64,000 nucleotides of DNA from Cohnella rhizosphaerae (GCF_029525575.1 NZ_JAPDIA010000001.1:310001-374000); one strand, 5' to 3'. Counted from the first letter of the stretch, positions 47,603-57,325 are shown. Translations and numbers: made by a program. The notes: a model not told the origin generated them from the letters alone.

Positions 47603-48911
47603 TCAGCCGGCTCTGCTGCGCGAATTGCGCGCGCTTCTGAATACGAACGGCGCGACCGCTACCGCAGGCACGAGCAAGGCCACTCCGGTCAGTCCAACGA
47701 TGCCATAATCCTGCAGCCATGCCGGCGCATCGTTCGCCGCCTTAAACAACCAGCCCCCGATATTCGGTCCGACGAATCCGGCAATGCCGGTCAAGGCGGA
47801 AAAGACGGCGATGTAAATCGGCCTGTCCGACTTCGGCGTATCCCCGATCAAAAAAGTTGAACACGAGCAAATTGTAACCGCCGAGCCCGATGCCGAGCAG
47901 GATGTGAGACAAGCCCAAGATAAGCAGGACGGGCAGCGCGGACATGCCCAACCACACGATGCAGGCGAGCGAAATGATCGGAAACGTCCAAGTGAGCAGT
48001 TGGCGAGCGGAAAATCGGGCGTTCAAGTTTCCCCAGAATATGTAGCTGACCATCATCACGATATTTTGTATCATCGTGATCAAAGTGACGCTGCTGTAGC
48101 TTAAATTCAGCAGGTTCAGCATCGCATAGGCGTAAAGCGGAACGACGACGTTCTGAATCAAAATGAATAAAGTGATAAAACAAGCCGCGGATAGAAAAGG
48201 GCGATCGCGGAATGGCTTTAGAATAAACCCGGCCGACAGCTTGCCGCCCGCGCTCTCGAAGGGCGGGTTCGCATAACGGGACAGTTCGATGCCGTTCCAG
48301 ACGACGCAAAGCGCGCAGACCGCGAACAAGATCGTGAAGCCCCGTCCGCCAGGCAGCCACTCCATCAGTTGGCCGCCGATCAGCAGCGTCAGACTGGCCA
48401 CGGCCCAATGAATCGTATTGCGGATGCCGAAGTAGCGCCCTCGGATCGGTGGCGGGACAATATCGGCCATGAGGGACGTCCAGATCACGCCGCCGGCTTG
48501 CGTCAGCGTAAAGGAACAGAGGAAAACGATAATATAAAGCGGCGCCCATGCCGCCTCGGGGAACAAGAGGGGAATCAATCCCGTACCTACCCATAATGTA
48601 CGGTGACCGACGCCGAGTATCGTCGTGACCTTGCGACGGTCTCTCCATCGTTCCATGGCAAACGCCATGAAGATCTGGGCTAGGAGAGTCAACGATGGAA
48701 TAGCGGCGATCAACCCGATCTGCTCGGAATGGAAGCCCAAATACAATAAAAACGCCGTCTGCAAGGGTCCGCCCAGCAAATTGGCGATGATCGTAGCGGG
48801 GATGCCTTCAATCAGGGACGCTCGCAATCCGCGTCTGATCTCTGAATCGTTAAACCGGCTTCGCAGCAGTCTCTGAATATCCAGCCCCGCGAATCTCGTG
48901 CGCTTGGTCAT
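47603..48911 (-). CDS. MFS transporter, frameshifted
   Basis: Twelve-helix major facilitator protein, about 435 residues after repair. Family features include MERWRDRRKVTTILG in the loop between helices 2 and 3, IRGRYFGIRNTIHWAVASL, and long hydrophobic segments throughout. The frame breaks at A6 47850-47855; with one base fewer, FNFLIGDTPKSDRPIYIAVF runs into a normal last part with two more helices. Such MFS proteins with a YfnC- or UMF1-like loop are common in Paenibacillus. Substrate not determinable. It is a single gene on the minus strand, convergent with yjcZ. Confidence 0.87.
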
Positions 48912-48976
48912 CGGCAGTTCCCCCCATGATGGTCGACTCTATCGAGCGCTTCCCCGCAGCTATCGCTACCGGCGTA

Positions 48977-49009
48977 TTAAAAAGCTTCGCGACGGAGCCG
49001 TCGCGAAGC
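48977..49009 (-). terminator. Rho-independent terminator after the sporulation-type kinase gene
   Basis: GCTTCGCGACGG-CTC-CCGTCGCGAAGC perfect stem on the minus strand followed by TTTTTAA. Confidence 0.9.
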
Positions 49010-49030
49010 GCGCTTTCGTTTAATCCGATT

Positions 49031-50410
49031 CTACTCTCTTTCCCCTACGTATGGCAAATAAATCATGAACGTCGTACCTTCGCCGAGCCGGCTGTCGACC
49101 TGCACCGTCCCGCCGTGATTCCGGATGATCCGGTAGCTCACCGATAGCCCGAGTCCGGTGCCTTCGGACTTCGTCGTAAAGAAGGGATCGAACAGTCTGC
49201 TCAGCGTCTCCCGGTCCATCCCTCGTCCGTTGTCGGCAATGCTGATGACGGCGTAACCGCGTTCCTTGCGCGCCGACAACCGAATGTTGGGCCTGCGTTT
49301 GTCGGCGACGTGTGCAACCGCATCCAAAGCATTTTTCACCATGTTCAAAATCACTTGCTTGATCTGCTTGACGTCGATCGAGATCGTGAGGTAAGGATCG
49401 AAAATCTCGCACGTCAATTCGACGCCTTGCATGTGCGCCTCGCTCTCGGTCAGAAGGATCGTCTCTTTGAGCAGCAAGCCCACCAACACGGTCTGGGTCA
49501 TCGGCGCGGAAGGTTTGGACGAATTGAGAAATTCGTAAATAATGTCGTTCGCTCTATCGATCTCGGATAAAATGATTCGCGCGTATTCCTGCTTGCCGAT
49601 CGACTCCAGGTACGGCTTCAATAGTTGGATAAAGCCGCGGATGCTGGTCAGCGGATTGCGGATCTCGTGCGCGATCGCCGCCGCGATCTTGCCAAGCATG
49701 GCCAGCTTGTCGTTCTGGAAGGCGCTCTGCTCGATCTGCTTGTGCTCCGAGACATCCTTGATGCTGACCAAGATGTCGCCATCGAGTTCTTCGATCTGGG
49801 AGATGCTGATCAGCAAATATCGGCTGCCGTCCTGAAATTCGCCCTGCGCGCGCCGATCGTACTTCAATTGCCTGTACATACGAATAAAAATAAGCCGCAG
49901 AGAACGGCTCAAGCTGGGGTGGAACAATAATTGGCGGAGACTCTGGCCGATCAATATGCGCCTTGGCGCCTGCAGCAACCGAGCCATCGGCACGTTCAGA
50001 AACCGAAGCGTCCCGCCAGGCTCGAACAACGCGATTCCGCTGTCCAGATGCTGAAGTACCGTCTCGAAGCGGCTCGGACGTTCTTCCTGGAGCGGGATCG
50101 CCTTCGCCGCGGCCTGTCTCAAATCTTCGGGCAGCTGCTCTTCCTTCGCCGCGGCCGATTCGGAACAGGTATGACTGCCTAGAATCTCGTGAAGAAACAA
50201 TAGACTTCGATGCATGAGCGCCAGCCTGTCCTCGCTATCCGCATGCGAGACGAGCAGGCGAACGTTCTCCTCGTGATGCTCGAAAATGTGCTCTGCCGGA
50301 ACGCCGTTCAGCAGGTCGAGCAGCTCGCTCAGATCGTATCCCTCCCTCGTGTCCTCGTGAAGCACGTACTCCACGAGAACCGGGAAATATCTCGTTCTCC
50401 ATTTCTCCAT
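49031..50410 (-). CDS. Soluble PAS-domain sensor histidine kinase, sporulation-kinase type
   Basis: Cytoplasmic kinase without membrane helices, about 459 residues from ATG 50410, which has GGAGG eight bases upstream. The in-frame start at 50548 lacks one. An N-terminal helical region is followed by a PAS domain (VLQHLDSGIALFEPGGTLRF), then the phosphoacceptor AAIAHEIRNPLTSIRGFIQL, N-box MVKNALDAVA, and G-boxes SIADNGRGMD and GTGLGLSVSYRI. The architecture resembles the KinA/KinE kinases that feed the Spo0 phosphorelay. No response regulator is adjacent, as is usual for such kinases. Role in sporulation is inferred. Confidence 0.92.
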   Translation of the reverse strand: MEKWRTRYFPVLVEYVLHEDTREGYDLSELLDLLNGVPAEHIFEHHEENVRLLVSHADSEDRLALMHRSLLFLHEILGSHTCSESAAAKEEQLPEDLRQAAAKAIPLQEERPSRFETVLQHLDSGIALFEPGGTLRFLNVPMARLLQAPRRILIGQSLRQLLFHPSLSRSLRLIFIRMYRQLKYDRRAQGEFQDGSRYLLISISQIEELDGDILVSIKDVSEHKQIEQSAFQNDKLAMLGKIAAAIAHEIRNPLTSIRGFIQLLKPYLESIGKQEYARIILSEIDRANDIIYEFLNSSKPSAPMTQTVLVGLLLKETILLTESEAHMQGVELTCEIFDPYLTISIDVKQIKQVILNMVKNALDAVAHVADKRRPNIRLSARKERGYAVISIADNGRGMDRETLSRLFDPFFTTKSEGTGLGLSVSYRIIRNHGGTVQVDSRLGEGTTFMIYLPYVGERE

Positions 50411-50588
50411 GCCGTATTCCTCCAGGCTCGCCCTTGCGTCAAGTTCATCATAGTAAAAGACTGGGAAACCTGTCAATCGGAGAAGTTGTCGAATAAAAAC
50501 GCGAAAAACGCCGCTCTCGGACTGATGACTTGTGTAAAAAAGTCGCATATCCGGAAACGGCGTCCACGCCTGCTCTATATGTCGAAAA

Positions 50589-51014
50589 CTACAGCGCTCC
50601 GCCCGTCGTCCGTTTGAGACGGAGTTTGTGCCTGCGCTGGCTCAGCACGCCGAGCCTGCGCTTGAGCTGCCGCTCCCACTCTTCGTCTCCGATCTTCTTG
50701 GCGAAGGTAAGCAGGTCCAGCCCCATGTCGATCTGATTCTGCACCATGAGGAGCGGATCCTCCTCCTCGTTGTTGACCGAATTCTCGTGCAGATCCTTTT
50801 CCGACTCGTCCACATAGTCCTGGAAGTCTACTTCGGACGCGCCGTCGCCGTGCGCGTAGTCGGCCAAAATCTCGTATTCGTTCTCGACCAGATAATGCAC
50901 CTCGACCCGGTGGCATACCGGACAGAACAGAATCGGGACGTTGTGAATTCGCGTGCGATAGTGCTTCAGCGTCCCCTTCGTCCCGATCATGCTGGCTCCG
51001 CAACAGAATGACAT
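50589..51014 (-). CDS. Hypothetical acidic zinc-ribbon protein
   Basis: 141 residues, not recognised. The N-terminus has SFCCGASMIG and ILFCPVCHRVEVHYLVENEY, a CxxC pair plus two adjacent Cys that could bind zinc. The middle is strongly acidic (ASEVDFQDYVDESEKDLHEN), and the C-terminal third is a charged helix ending LGVLSQRRHKLRLKRTTGGA. It resembles small YgiT/YokU-like zinc proteins only in the CxxC part. The gene has its own unit between the kinase gene and the peroxiredoxin gene, all on the minus strand. Confidence 0.7.
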   Translation of the reverse strand: MSFCCGASMIGTKGTLKHYRTRIHNVPILFCPVCHRVEVHYLVENEYEILADYAHGDGASEVDFQDYVDESEKDLHENSVNNEEEDPLLMVQNQIDMGLDLLTFAKKIGDEEWERQLKRRLGVLSQRRHKLRLKRTTGGAL

Positions 51015-51138
51015 CGACTTCCCCCTCCCTTATGGACGTGTATGGCTTTGCCGGATGCTTCACTATATTCTCCTCTAAAACGGCAAATTCCTGCCGCGAT
51101 CCCAAAAGTCAATAAAAGGGCAGCCGTCTAAAGGATGC

Positions 51139-51170
51139 CAAAGGCGCATGCGGGTGCATGCGCCTTCGGC
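51139..51170 (-). terminator. Hairpin after the peroxiredoxin gene
   Basis: A symmetrical stem AAGGCGCATGC-ACCC-GCATGCGCCTT lies 15 bases past the peroxiredoxin stop. A T-run is weak, so termination is likely but not certain. Confidence 0.55.
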
Positions 51171-51184
51171 TGAGCGATATTCAA

Positions 51185-51733
51185 TTACTTGGCGACCAGG
51201 TTCTTGTCGCCCGGCTTCCAGTTGATCGGGCACAGCCCGCCGGATTGGAGCGCCTGGAGCACGCGAAGCGTCTCTTCGACGCTGCGGCCTACGTCGTTGT
51301 GATTGACGACCTGGTACTTGAGCACGCCGTCCGGATCGATGATGAACAGGCCGCGCAGGGCGATGCCTTCTTCTTCGATCAGCACGCCGTAATCGCGCGC
51401 CGCTTGCTTCGTGATGTCCGCAGCCAGCGGGAAGTTCAGTTGGCCGAGACCGTTGTCGTTCTTAGGGGTGTTGATCCAAGCCTTGTGGCTGTGGACGCTG
51501 TCCACGCTGACGCCGAGAACTTCGGTGTTCAGCGCCTTGAACTGATCGTAAGCTTCGGAAAGCGCGACGATCTCCGTCGGGCATACGAAGGTGAAGTCCA
51601 GCGGATAGAAGAAGAATACGAGCCACTTGCCCTTATAATCCGTAAGGGACGCTCTGCCGAATTCCTTGCCGTCACCGGATACCGTCTCCAGGTTAAAGTG
51701 CGGGGCCTCGCGGCCGACCAAACGCTCTGCCAT
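51185..51733 (-). CDS. 2-Cys peroxiredoxin
   Basis: Thiol peroxidase of the AhpC/Prx1 class that reduces hydrogen and organic peroxides, 182 residues. The peroxidatic Cys lies in DFTFVCPTEIVALS and the resolving Cys in SGGLCPINWKPGD, making it a typical 2-Cys enzyme. SVDSVHSHKAWINT is also family-typical. GGAGG lies about eight bases before ATG 51733. Its reductase gene (ahpF-like) is not in the window. A palindromic stretch before the gene (TTGATTTTGATTCTCAGTC) faintly resembles PerR/Fur boxes, but I do not call it. Confidence 0.96.
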   Translation of the reverse strand: MAERLVGREAPHFNLETVSGDGKEFGRASLTDYKGKWLVFFFYPLDFTFVCPTEIVALSEAYDQFKALNTEVLGVSVDSVHSHKAWINTPKNDNGLGQLNFPLAADITKQAARDYGVLIEEEGIALRGLFIIDPDGVLKYQVVNHNDVGRSVEETLRVLQALQSGGLCPINWKPGDKNLVAK

Positions 51734-51916
51734 TGACCATTACCTCCTGTAATTCCGACTGCAAAGCCGGGCCTTATTTGCTATTTACGATAGTATCATA
51801 GACTGAGAATCAAAATCAAGCTGTAGTCATTACTTCTTTGAAGTTATTCTAATCTACTACCCGCCATCTTTCAGCGCGTAAGACCCGGATTGCTCGCCCG
51901 CGGCTTTTGTCGCGAT

Positions 51917-52996
51917 TTAGCGAACCATTGCGGCTACGATCAGATCGCCCATCGCCGTGGTGCCGATCGCCTGGCTCTTGTCCACCGCGATATCGCCCGT
52001 ACGGTGACCCGCGTCAAGCACTTGCTTGACGGCGCGCTCGATCACTTCCGCCGCTTCGGCATAGCCGAACGTCAGCTGGAACATGAGCGCGACGGACAGG
52101 ATCGTCGCGATCGGGTTGGAAATGCCTTGGCCCGCGATGTCCGGCGCGGAGCCGTGAACCGGCTCGTACAGGCCGAAGCTGCCTTCGCCCAGCGAAGCGG
52201 ACGACAGCATGCCGATCGATCCGGTCAGCATGGCGGCCTCGTCGCTCAGAATATCGCCGAACATGTTCTCCGTCACGATGACGTCGAAGCTGGACGGACG
52301 GCGCAGCAGCTGCATCGCGCAGTTGTCGACGAGGACGTGCTCGAGCTCGACGTCCGGATATTCCGGCGCGATCTTGTTGACGGTCTCGCGCCACAGGCGG
52401 CTCGTCTCGAGGACGTTCGCCTTGTCGACCGAAGCGAGCTTCTTGCGGCGCTTCTGCGCGATCTCGAAGCCTTGGCGGACGATGCGCTCGATCTCCTGAA
52501 CGTTGTAAACGCAAGTATCGACGGCTTCCTGACCGCCCGCGCCTTCGCGGCGGAACTTCTCGCCGAAGTAGATGCCGCCGGTCAGCTCGCGCACGACGAT
52601 CAGGTCGGTGCCTTCGAGCACTTCGGGCTTCAGCGTCGAGGCGTCCTTCAGGCAGTCGAACACGACGGCCGGACGGATGTTGGAGAACAGGCCGAGCGCC
52701 TTGCGGATGCCGAGCAGGCCCGTCTCCGGACGCAGCTCCTTCGAATTGTTGTCCCACTTCGGGCCGCCGACGGCGCCGAGCAGCACGGCGTCCGCGCGCT
52801 GGCAAATGTCGAGCGTCTCTTGCGGCAGCGGCGTGCCCTTCTCGTCGATGGCGATGCCGCCGAACAGGCCGTGCTCGAGCTCGAACTTATAACCGAACAG
52901 CTCTTCCGTTTTTTTCAGTACCTTTATCGCTTCGCCGACGACTTCCGGGCCGATGCCGTCGCCGGCGATGACCGCTATCTTCTTCACTTCTGCCAT
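51917..52996 (-). CDS. leuB: 3-isopropylmalate dehydrogenase
   Basis: Leucine pathway enzyme that oxidises and decarboxylates 3-isopropylmalate with NAD, 359 residues. [19 protein letters not shown] starts the fold; [12 protein letters not shown] and [20 protein letters not shown] carry substrate and metal residues; [20 protein letters not shown] and [20 protein letters not shown] close it. ATG 52996 (AEVKKIAV) is chosen over 53056 because the family starts there and GGGAG precedes it. leuA lies 4 kb away, with moeA-mobA-mobB and a repeat element between, so the leu genes are not contiguous here; leuC and leuD are absent from the window. Confidence 0.97.
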   Translation of the reverse strand: MAEVKKIAVIAGDGIGPEVVGEAIKVLKKTEELFGYKFELEHGLFGGIAIDEKGTPLPQETLDICQRADAVLLGAVGGPKWDNNSKELRPETGLLGIRKALGLFSNIRPAVVFDCLKDASTLKPEVLEGTDLIVVRELTGGIYFGEKFRREGAGGQEAVDTCVYNVQEIERIVRQGFEIAQKRRKKLASVDKANVLETSRLWRETVNKIAPEYPDVELEHVLVDNCAMQLLRRPSSFDVIVTENMFGDILSDEAAMLTGSIGMLSSASLGEGSFGLYEPVHGSAPDIAGQGISNPIATILSVALMFQLTFGYAEAAEVIERAVKQVLDAGHRTGDIAVDKSQAIGTTAMGDLIVAAMVR

Positions 52997-53159
52997 AATC
53001 TTAAAGTTCACTCCCGACTTAGGTTCCATTCCGATTGCTATGTTTATTTGTAGCACATATCGCGGGTCACGTCCAAAACATAAAAACTATGTCATTAATA
53101 GCTGAGAACTATGAGCGCGCCGCATATCCGCCGTTTTGCGCTGCTAAGCTGCCGAATAA

Positions 53160-53679
53160 CTAGGTTCGCGCAGCGGCGATCGTCAATGCCGCGATCCGCA
53201 CGACATCGTTCCGGTCCACGACCGGCAGACTGGGATGCGAAAAGGGAAAACAGGCGGAAACGCCAACGACGTTGACGAGCGCATCAAGGAGTTCGGCATC
53301 GCGCGGTTCCCGCAGCAGCACCCATTTGGCATAAGGCGCGCGTTTGAATCCTTCGGCCAGTATGACATCTGCCGGCGGCAGCCGCCCAGCCAGTTCCTCC
53401 AAAGACGCTTCGCCCGGCGTCCATATGCCCGATAGGGCAGCCGATGAAGCGCCGGTCCCTGCAGCGCCGGCCGCCAGATGTAGCCAGGTATCCTTGTCGG
53501 GCAGATCGAGCGAGGCCGTGCCCTCCGAAACATTTCCCCCCGGGAGGATGACCGTGATGCTTGAGCGTGGCGACGGTCATGCCCAAGCTGGTCAGATGCC
53601 TGACGAGCGCGCAGAGGAGCGTCGTTTTGCCGCTGTCGGCGTAACCTACGATTTGAATAACGGGAGGTAAAGCAATCAC
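53160..53679 (-). CDS. mobB: Molybdopterin-guanine dinucleotide biosynthesis protein MobB, frameshifted
   Basis: GTP-binding partner of MobA in guanylation of the molybdenum cofactor, about 172 residues after repair. The P-loop is QIVGYADSGKTTLLCALVRH, followed by ATLKHHGHPPGG. After removal of one base in C6 53536-53541 it reads NVSEGTASLDLPDKDTWLHL and continues to ADVILAEGFKRAPYAKWVLL, a typical MobB C-terminal region. The start is GTG 53679, overlapping the mobA stop (GTGA). It forms moeA-mobA-mobB with two overlapping junctions. The molybdoenzyme it serves is not in the window. Confidence 0.92.
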
Positions 53680-54302
53680 GGACGCAAACGCTCCTTCGCA
53701 AGCCGGTAATCGTCCGGCGTATTCATGTTCATCAGCCGATCGGCTGCTTGATCGCCGGGCAGCCATTTGACGAGGCGCATCCGTTGCGTAGCCGCCATCA
53801 CCCGCCGGTTCCCGCTTGCCATCGCGTCCGCCCATGCGCCAATCGTGCGCTGGCGGTATAAGGCGCATAGCGGATGAAGCTTTCCGCCGGCTTCGGGCAG
53901 GACGGCGTCCGCCTCCGGATACCGGGCCAGAGTGTCCGCCAACGCCCGCCAAACGAAGGACCCTGCGAGCGGGTAATCGCAGGCGACGACAAGCTGCAGG
54001 GGTAAGTCGGACACCCTCATTCCCGCGCAAATGCCGGCGATCGGACCGAAATCCGCAACTTCGTCCGCGATCGCGCGGACGCCGTCCGGCAGAAAGGCGT
54101 ATTCGCGCTTGCGGTCCGCTACGACCGTTATCCGTTCGGCGATCCCCGACAGGCTTCTGCACAGTCGCAAGAGCAGCGGCTCGCCGTTGAATTCGAGCAG
54201 TTCCTTGCGGCCGCCCATCCGCCGCCCCTCCCCGCCGCACAAAACGATGGCATGACAGCCGGGCCTCGCATCGTTAAATTTCCCGTTTTGTCCGGATATC
54301 AT
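53676..54302 (-). CDS. mobA: Molybdenum cofactor guanylyltransferase MobA
   Basis: Transfers GMP to molybdopterin, 208 residues. The N-terminal nucleotide site is IVLCGGEGRRMGGRKELLEF, and VVACDYPLAGSFVWRAL carries the metal-binding Asp. HPLCALYRQRTIGAWADAM and MNTPDDYRLAKERL near the end are family-typical. ATG 54302 overlaps the moeA stop (ATGA), so a longer in-frame reading through moeA is excluded. The gene lies between moeA and mobB, as in many Gram-positive genomes. Confidence 0.94.
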   Translation of the reverse strand: MISGQNGKFNDARPGCHAIVLCGGEGRRMGGRKELLEFNGEPLLLRLCRSLSGIAERITVVADRKREYAFLPDGVRAIADEVADFGPIAGICAGMRVSDLPLQLVVACDYPLAGSFVWRALADTLARYPEADAVLPEAGGKLHPLCALYRQRTIGAWADAMASGNRRVMAATQRMRLVKWLPGDQAADRLMNMNTPDDYRLAKERLRP

Positions 54303-55557
54303 TGCCATGCGCGATCCGCCCAGCCCGGAAGCAGCCGGACGTCGATCAGCGTCCCCGCTCGCGTCTCCTCGGCCGAAGGCGGTATGGCCAGCAGCGCGTT
54401 GGCTTCCCCGATCGAGATGAGACCCGACGAGCTGTTCTCTTCGCAAGGACGGGCGGTCAGCATGCCGTCCTCGACCCGCACGACGCCACGCAAGAACCGC
54501 GGGTTGGCATTGCTCTTTATGCCGCTTTCCGCCAAGCGGGCCCGGCACCATTCGAGTTTGCCGCTGCCTCCGCCCATCCGCTCGATCGCCGGCCGCGCCA
54601 ACAGCTCGAATCCGGCGAAGCAAGCGCCCGGATTGCCCGACAGTCCGATGAGCAGCTTGCCTTCCATGACGATGGCGCCGGATGCGCTGCCGGGCCGAAT
54701 GGCCAGCTTGGAAAATAAGAGATCGGGACCTGCATCGCGGAACAACGCGCCCATGACATCGCTGTCGCCGACGGAGATGCCGCCCGACACGACGACCAAA
54801 TCGGCTTCGGCTAGCGCCCGCAGGAGCGTTTGCTTCGCTTGTCCCGGCTCGTCCGGCACATGCGCATCCCCTACCGGTTCTCCCCCCCGCCGATTCGATC
54901 AATGCCCGCAGCATCGGCATATTGCCGTTGCGTACCTGCCCGATGCCCGGCTCGGCCTCGACGGGCACGACATCGTCGCCTGCGGTAACGACGATGACCC
55001 TGGGCCTGCGATATACGCGGGGCTTCGCTATGCCCAGGGAAGCCAGCAGCGCGGCCTGGCCCGGCCCGATTCGCGTTCCCGCAGCGATCAGCGCGCTCCC
55101 TGCCGCTGCCTCGGCGCCAGCCGCGGTCACATGCCTGCCCTTTGTCTCCGGCCGCAAAAAAGACAGCTTGCCGAATGCCGTCGCCGCCTTCCTTTATAGC
55201 CACCGCTTCCTGCATCACGACCGTATCCGCGCCTTCGGGCAACGGCCCCCCCGTCCCGACGCGCATAGCCTCGCCCGGACGAACGCGGTGCGTCACGGCG
55301 CCGCGAGCGTCTCCTTGCAACAGCCGAAGCATGACAGGGCTCTGCGGCGACGCCGAGGCCAGATCCGCCGCGATGACCGCATAGCCGTCCATGCCGGAGC
55401 GCGCAAACGCCGGTATCGGCGCATGCGTCCGCACCGGCTCCGCCAATCGGAGGCCGTTCGCTTTGAGCAGCGGCATCCCTTCGGCAACGGTCGGTACGGC
55501 CCAAGCTAAGATGCGCCGCTGCGCTTCATCAAGGGGGGATCGCGTCCCGACGTCCAT
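54299..55557 (-). CDS. moeA: Molybdopterin molybdenumtransferase MoeA, two homopolymer frameshifts
   Basis: Inserts molybdate into adenylylated molybdopterin, about 418 residues after repair. The start MDVGTRSPLDEAQRRILAWA leads to FARSGMDGYAVIAADL and VGTGGPLPEGADTVVMQE. The central MPT-binding fold shows VVTAGDDVVPVEAEPGIGQV and SGGISVGDSDVMGALFRDAG; SGNPGACFAGFELLARPAIE is followed by the C-terminal beta domain. Breaks sit at A6 55156-55161 and a C7 run at about 54883-54889; one base fewer at each joins the three parts and makes the length a multiple of three. It is first of moeA-mobA-mobB, and its stop overlaps the mobA start. Confidence 0.92.
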
Positions 55558-55648
55558 TCATTTTTCTCTAGGCCCCTTAATTATTCAATATAAAATCAAC
55601 GAATTCCAAATAATTACATCCGCAATATGAATATCGATTTTCTGATTG

Positions 55649-55976
55649 CATCCCATTATCCCATCGGCTCAGAACGGCCTCTCGCCACGGCACTCCATCG
55701 AACGGAAGCGAAAGCGTCTGCGAGGTACGACTGCTCCATCAACGACTGCTCCATCAACGAGTGCATTATCACCGACTGCTCCATCGACGTGACAATTCCA
55801 TCGACATGACAATTCCATCGATGCGAAGGCTCCATCGGCGTGACGTCTCCATCGAGGCGATTGCTCTACCGACGTGACGGATAATCGCAACCGTCATGTT
55901 AACTATTTTATCATTTCTACCCGACTCGAAATAGTGCGCAGGACGTTCAGCGCTGATTCAATGGGATAATGGGATG
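55649..55976. mobile_element. Miniature inverted-repeat element C (328 bp)
   Basis: Left end CATCCCATTATCCCATCGGC-TCAG at 55649-55672, right end CTGATTCAATGGGATAATGG-GATG at 55953-55976. These are the same 24-bp ends as in elements A and B and the transposase element. It fills the gap between moeA and the aminotransferase gene. It contains a degenerate tandem repeat (see the separate entry) and no credible gene. Confidence 0.7.
55726..55880. repeat. Degenerate tandem repeat within element C
   Basis: Nine or so units of 15 to 17 bp share the core CTCCATCRA or close variants (CGACTGCTCCATCAA twice, CGACTGCTCCATCGA, CGTGACAATTCCATCGA, CATGACAATTCCATCGA, CGTGACGTCTCCATCGA). Unit length drifts from 15 bp on the left to 17 bp on the right. 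Confidence 0.8.
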
Positions 55977-55983
55977 CGTATCT

Positions 55984-56034
55984 AAAATAAAAACGCACCG
56001 TCGCCGGTTTCCCGACCGGACGATGCGTTCACTT
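55984..56034 (-). terminator. Rho-independent terminator after the aminotransferase gene
   Basis: AACGCATCGTC and GACGGTGCGTT pair on the minus strand with an inner CGGT-CGGGAA-ACCGG stem, followed by TTTATTTT. Confidence 0.85.
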
Positions 56035-56048
56035 GTTCAGCGCTGAAA

Positions 56049-57248
56049 CTATACGCCCACGCCGACGTGCGCCAGCGCCTTGGACAGCCTGGCGATGCCT
56101 TCGCGCGCGCGCTCCTCGGCCGTGTACGAGAAGTTGAAGCGCGCTTTGTTAAGCTCCGGCTGCTCCGCGTAGAAAGAGACGCCGGGCACGAAGGCGACGC
56201 CGTGCTCGACGGCGGTCTTCAGCAGTTCGGCCGTGTTCACCGCGGACGGGAACTCGATCCAGATGAACATGCCGCCCTTCGGCACTTCCCATTTGACGCC
56301 CGGCCATGCTTCCTGCTCGAGCAGACCGACCATATTTTCCATCCGCTTCTCATACTCCGAGCGGACGAATTCGATGTGGCCGTCCAGATCGAAGTGCGTC
56401 AGCAACTGGTACAGCGTCTGCTGATCCAGCGTGCTGGACTGCAGGTCGGCCGCCTGCTTGGCGCGCGCCATGTTGCGAATGATATCCGCGTCGGCCATGA
56501 CCCAGCCGGTACGAAGACCGGGCGCGACCGTCTTGGAAAAGGTGCTCGTATATACGACGCAAGAGCCCGCGACGGACGGCGCCAGCGAGAAAATCGACGG
56601 ATACGTCAGCGACGCGTCGCCGAACTTCAACTCGCCGTACGGATCGTCCTCGAGGATAAGCGTGTCCGTGCGTTGGCAAAGCTCAAGCACGGCTTTGCGG
56701 CGCTCAAGATTCCAGGCCTTGCCCGTCGGATTCGAGAACGTCGGAATGACGTAGAGCATCTTGGGCTTGTGCTTCAGCAGCTTGGCTTCCAGGTCCGCAA
56801 GGTCGAGGCCGTCGCTGTCGCCTTCGACGGACACGGTCTCCGCGCCGTAGGAACGGAACACCTGCAGCGCGGACAAATAGGTCGGGCGCTCGACCAGGAT
56901 CGTGTCGCCCGGATCGATGTAGATGCGCGTAAGCAAGTCGATCGCCTGCTGCGAACCCGTCGTGAGCAGCATGTCGTCGGGCGTGACGGCGCAGCCCTTG
57001 CGCGCCATGCGCGCGCAGAGCGCCTCGCGCAGCGGCAGATAGCCTTCGGTCAGGCCGTACTGGAGCGCCTTGTTGCCTTGGGCCATCACGCGCTGGAACG
57101 CTTCGGACACCGCGGCGACCGGGAAGTGCTCTTCGGCGGGCAGCCCGCCGGCGAAGGAGATGATCGAATCCCCTTGCGTCAGCTTCAAAATTTCCCGGAC
57201 TGCCGAGGAGGAGAAGCTCCCGAGTCTGGAGGAGTATCGATAGTTCAT
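56049..57248 (-). CDS. PLP-dependent aminotransferase (class I/II, 2-aminoadipate-type)
   Basis: Cytoplasmic transaminase of the LysN/MocR-catalytic group, about 399 residues. ISFAGGLPAEEHFPVAAV opens the fold, TTGSQQAIDLLTRIYIDPGD is the cofactor phosphate region, and STFSKTVAPGLRTGWVMADA contains the PLP-binding Lys. YVIPTFSNPTGKAWNLERRK and FNFSYTAEERAREGIARL are also typical. ATG 57248 is preceded by GGGGAA; the in-frame start at 57314 reads an untypical extension. It follows leuA by 78 bp on the same strand, so it may act as the branched-chain aminotransferase of the pathway, but the subfamily has broad specificity. Confidence 0.93.
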   Translation of the reverse strand: MNYRYSSRLGSFSSSAVREILKLTQGDSIISFAGGLPAEEHFPVAAVSEAFQRVMAQGNKALQYGLTEGYLPLREALCARMARKGCAVTPDDMLLTTGSQQAIDLLTRIYIDPGDTILVERPTYLSALQVFRSYGAETVSVEGDSDGLDLADLEAKLLKHKPKMLYVIPTFSNPTGKAWNLERRKAVLELCQRTDTLILEDDPYGELKFGDASLTYPSIFSLAPSVAGSCVVYTSTFSKTVAPGLRTGWVMADADIIRNMARAKQAADLQSSTLDQQTLYQLLTHFDLDGHIEFVRSEYEKRMENMVGLLEQEAWPGVKWEVPKGGMFIWIEFPSAVNTAELLKTAVEHGVAFVPGVSFYAEQPELNKARFNFSYTAEERAREGIARLSKALAHVGVGV

Positions 57249-57325
57249 ACGGGGTTCCCCATTTCTCAAATGACGTCGGTCCGTAGCTTTGAAGCGGCGG
57301 GCCTCCGCCTTCATATTCGATAGCT

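Noticed and set aside
51760-51850. PerR or Fur operator before the peroxiredoxin gene
   Set aside because: Only weak resemblance to the consensus; more mismatches than I would accept without a search.
55726-55880. Tandem array as an origin (iterons) or CRISPR
   Set aside because: Units are degenerate and contiguous, no replication gene or spacers are nearby, and the array lies inside an inverted-repeat-bounded element.
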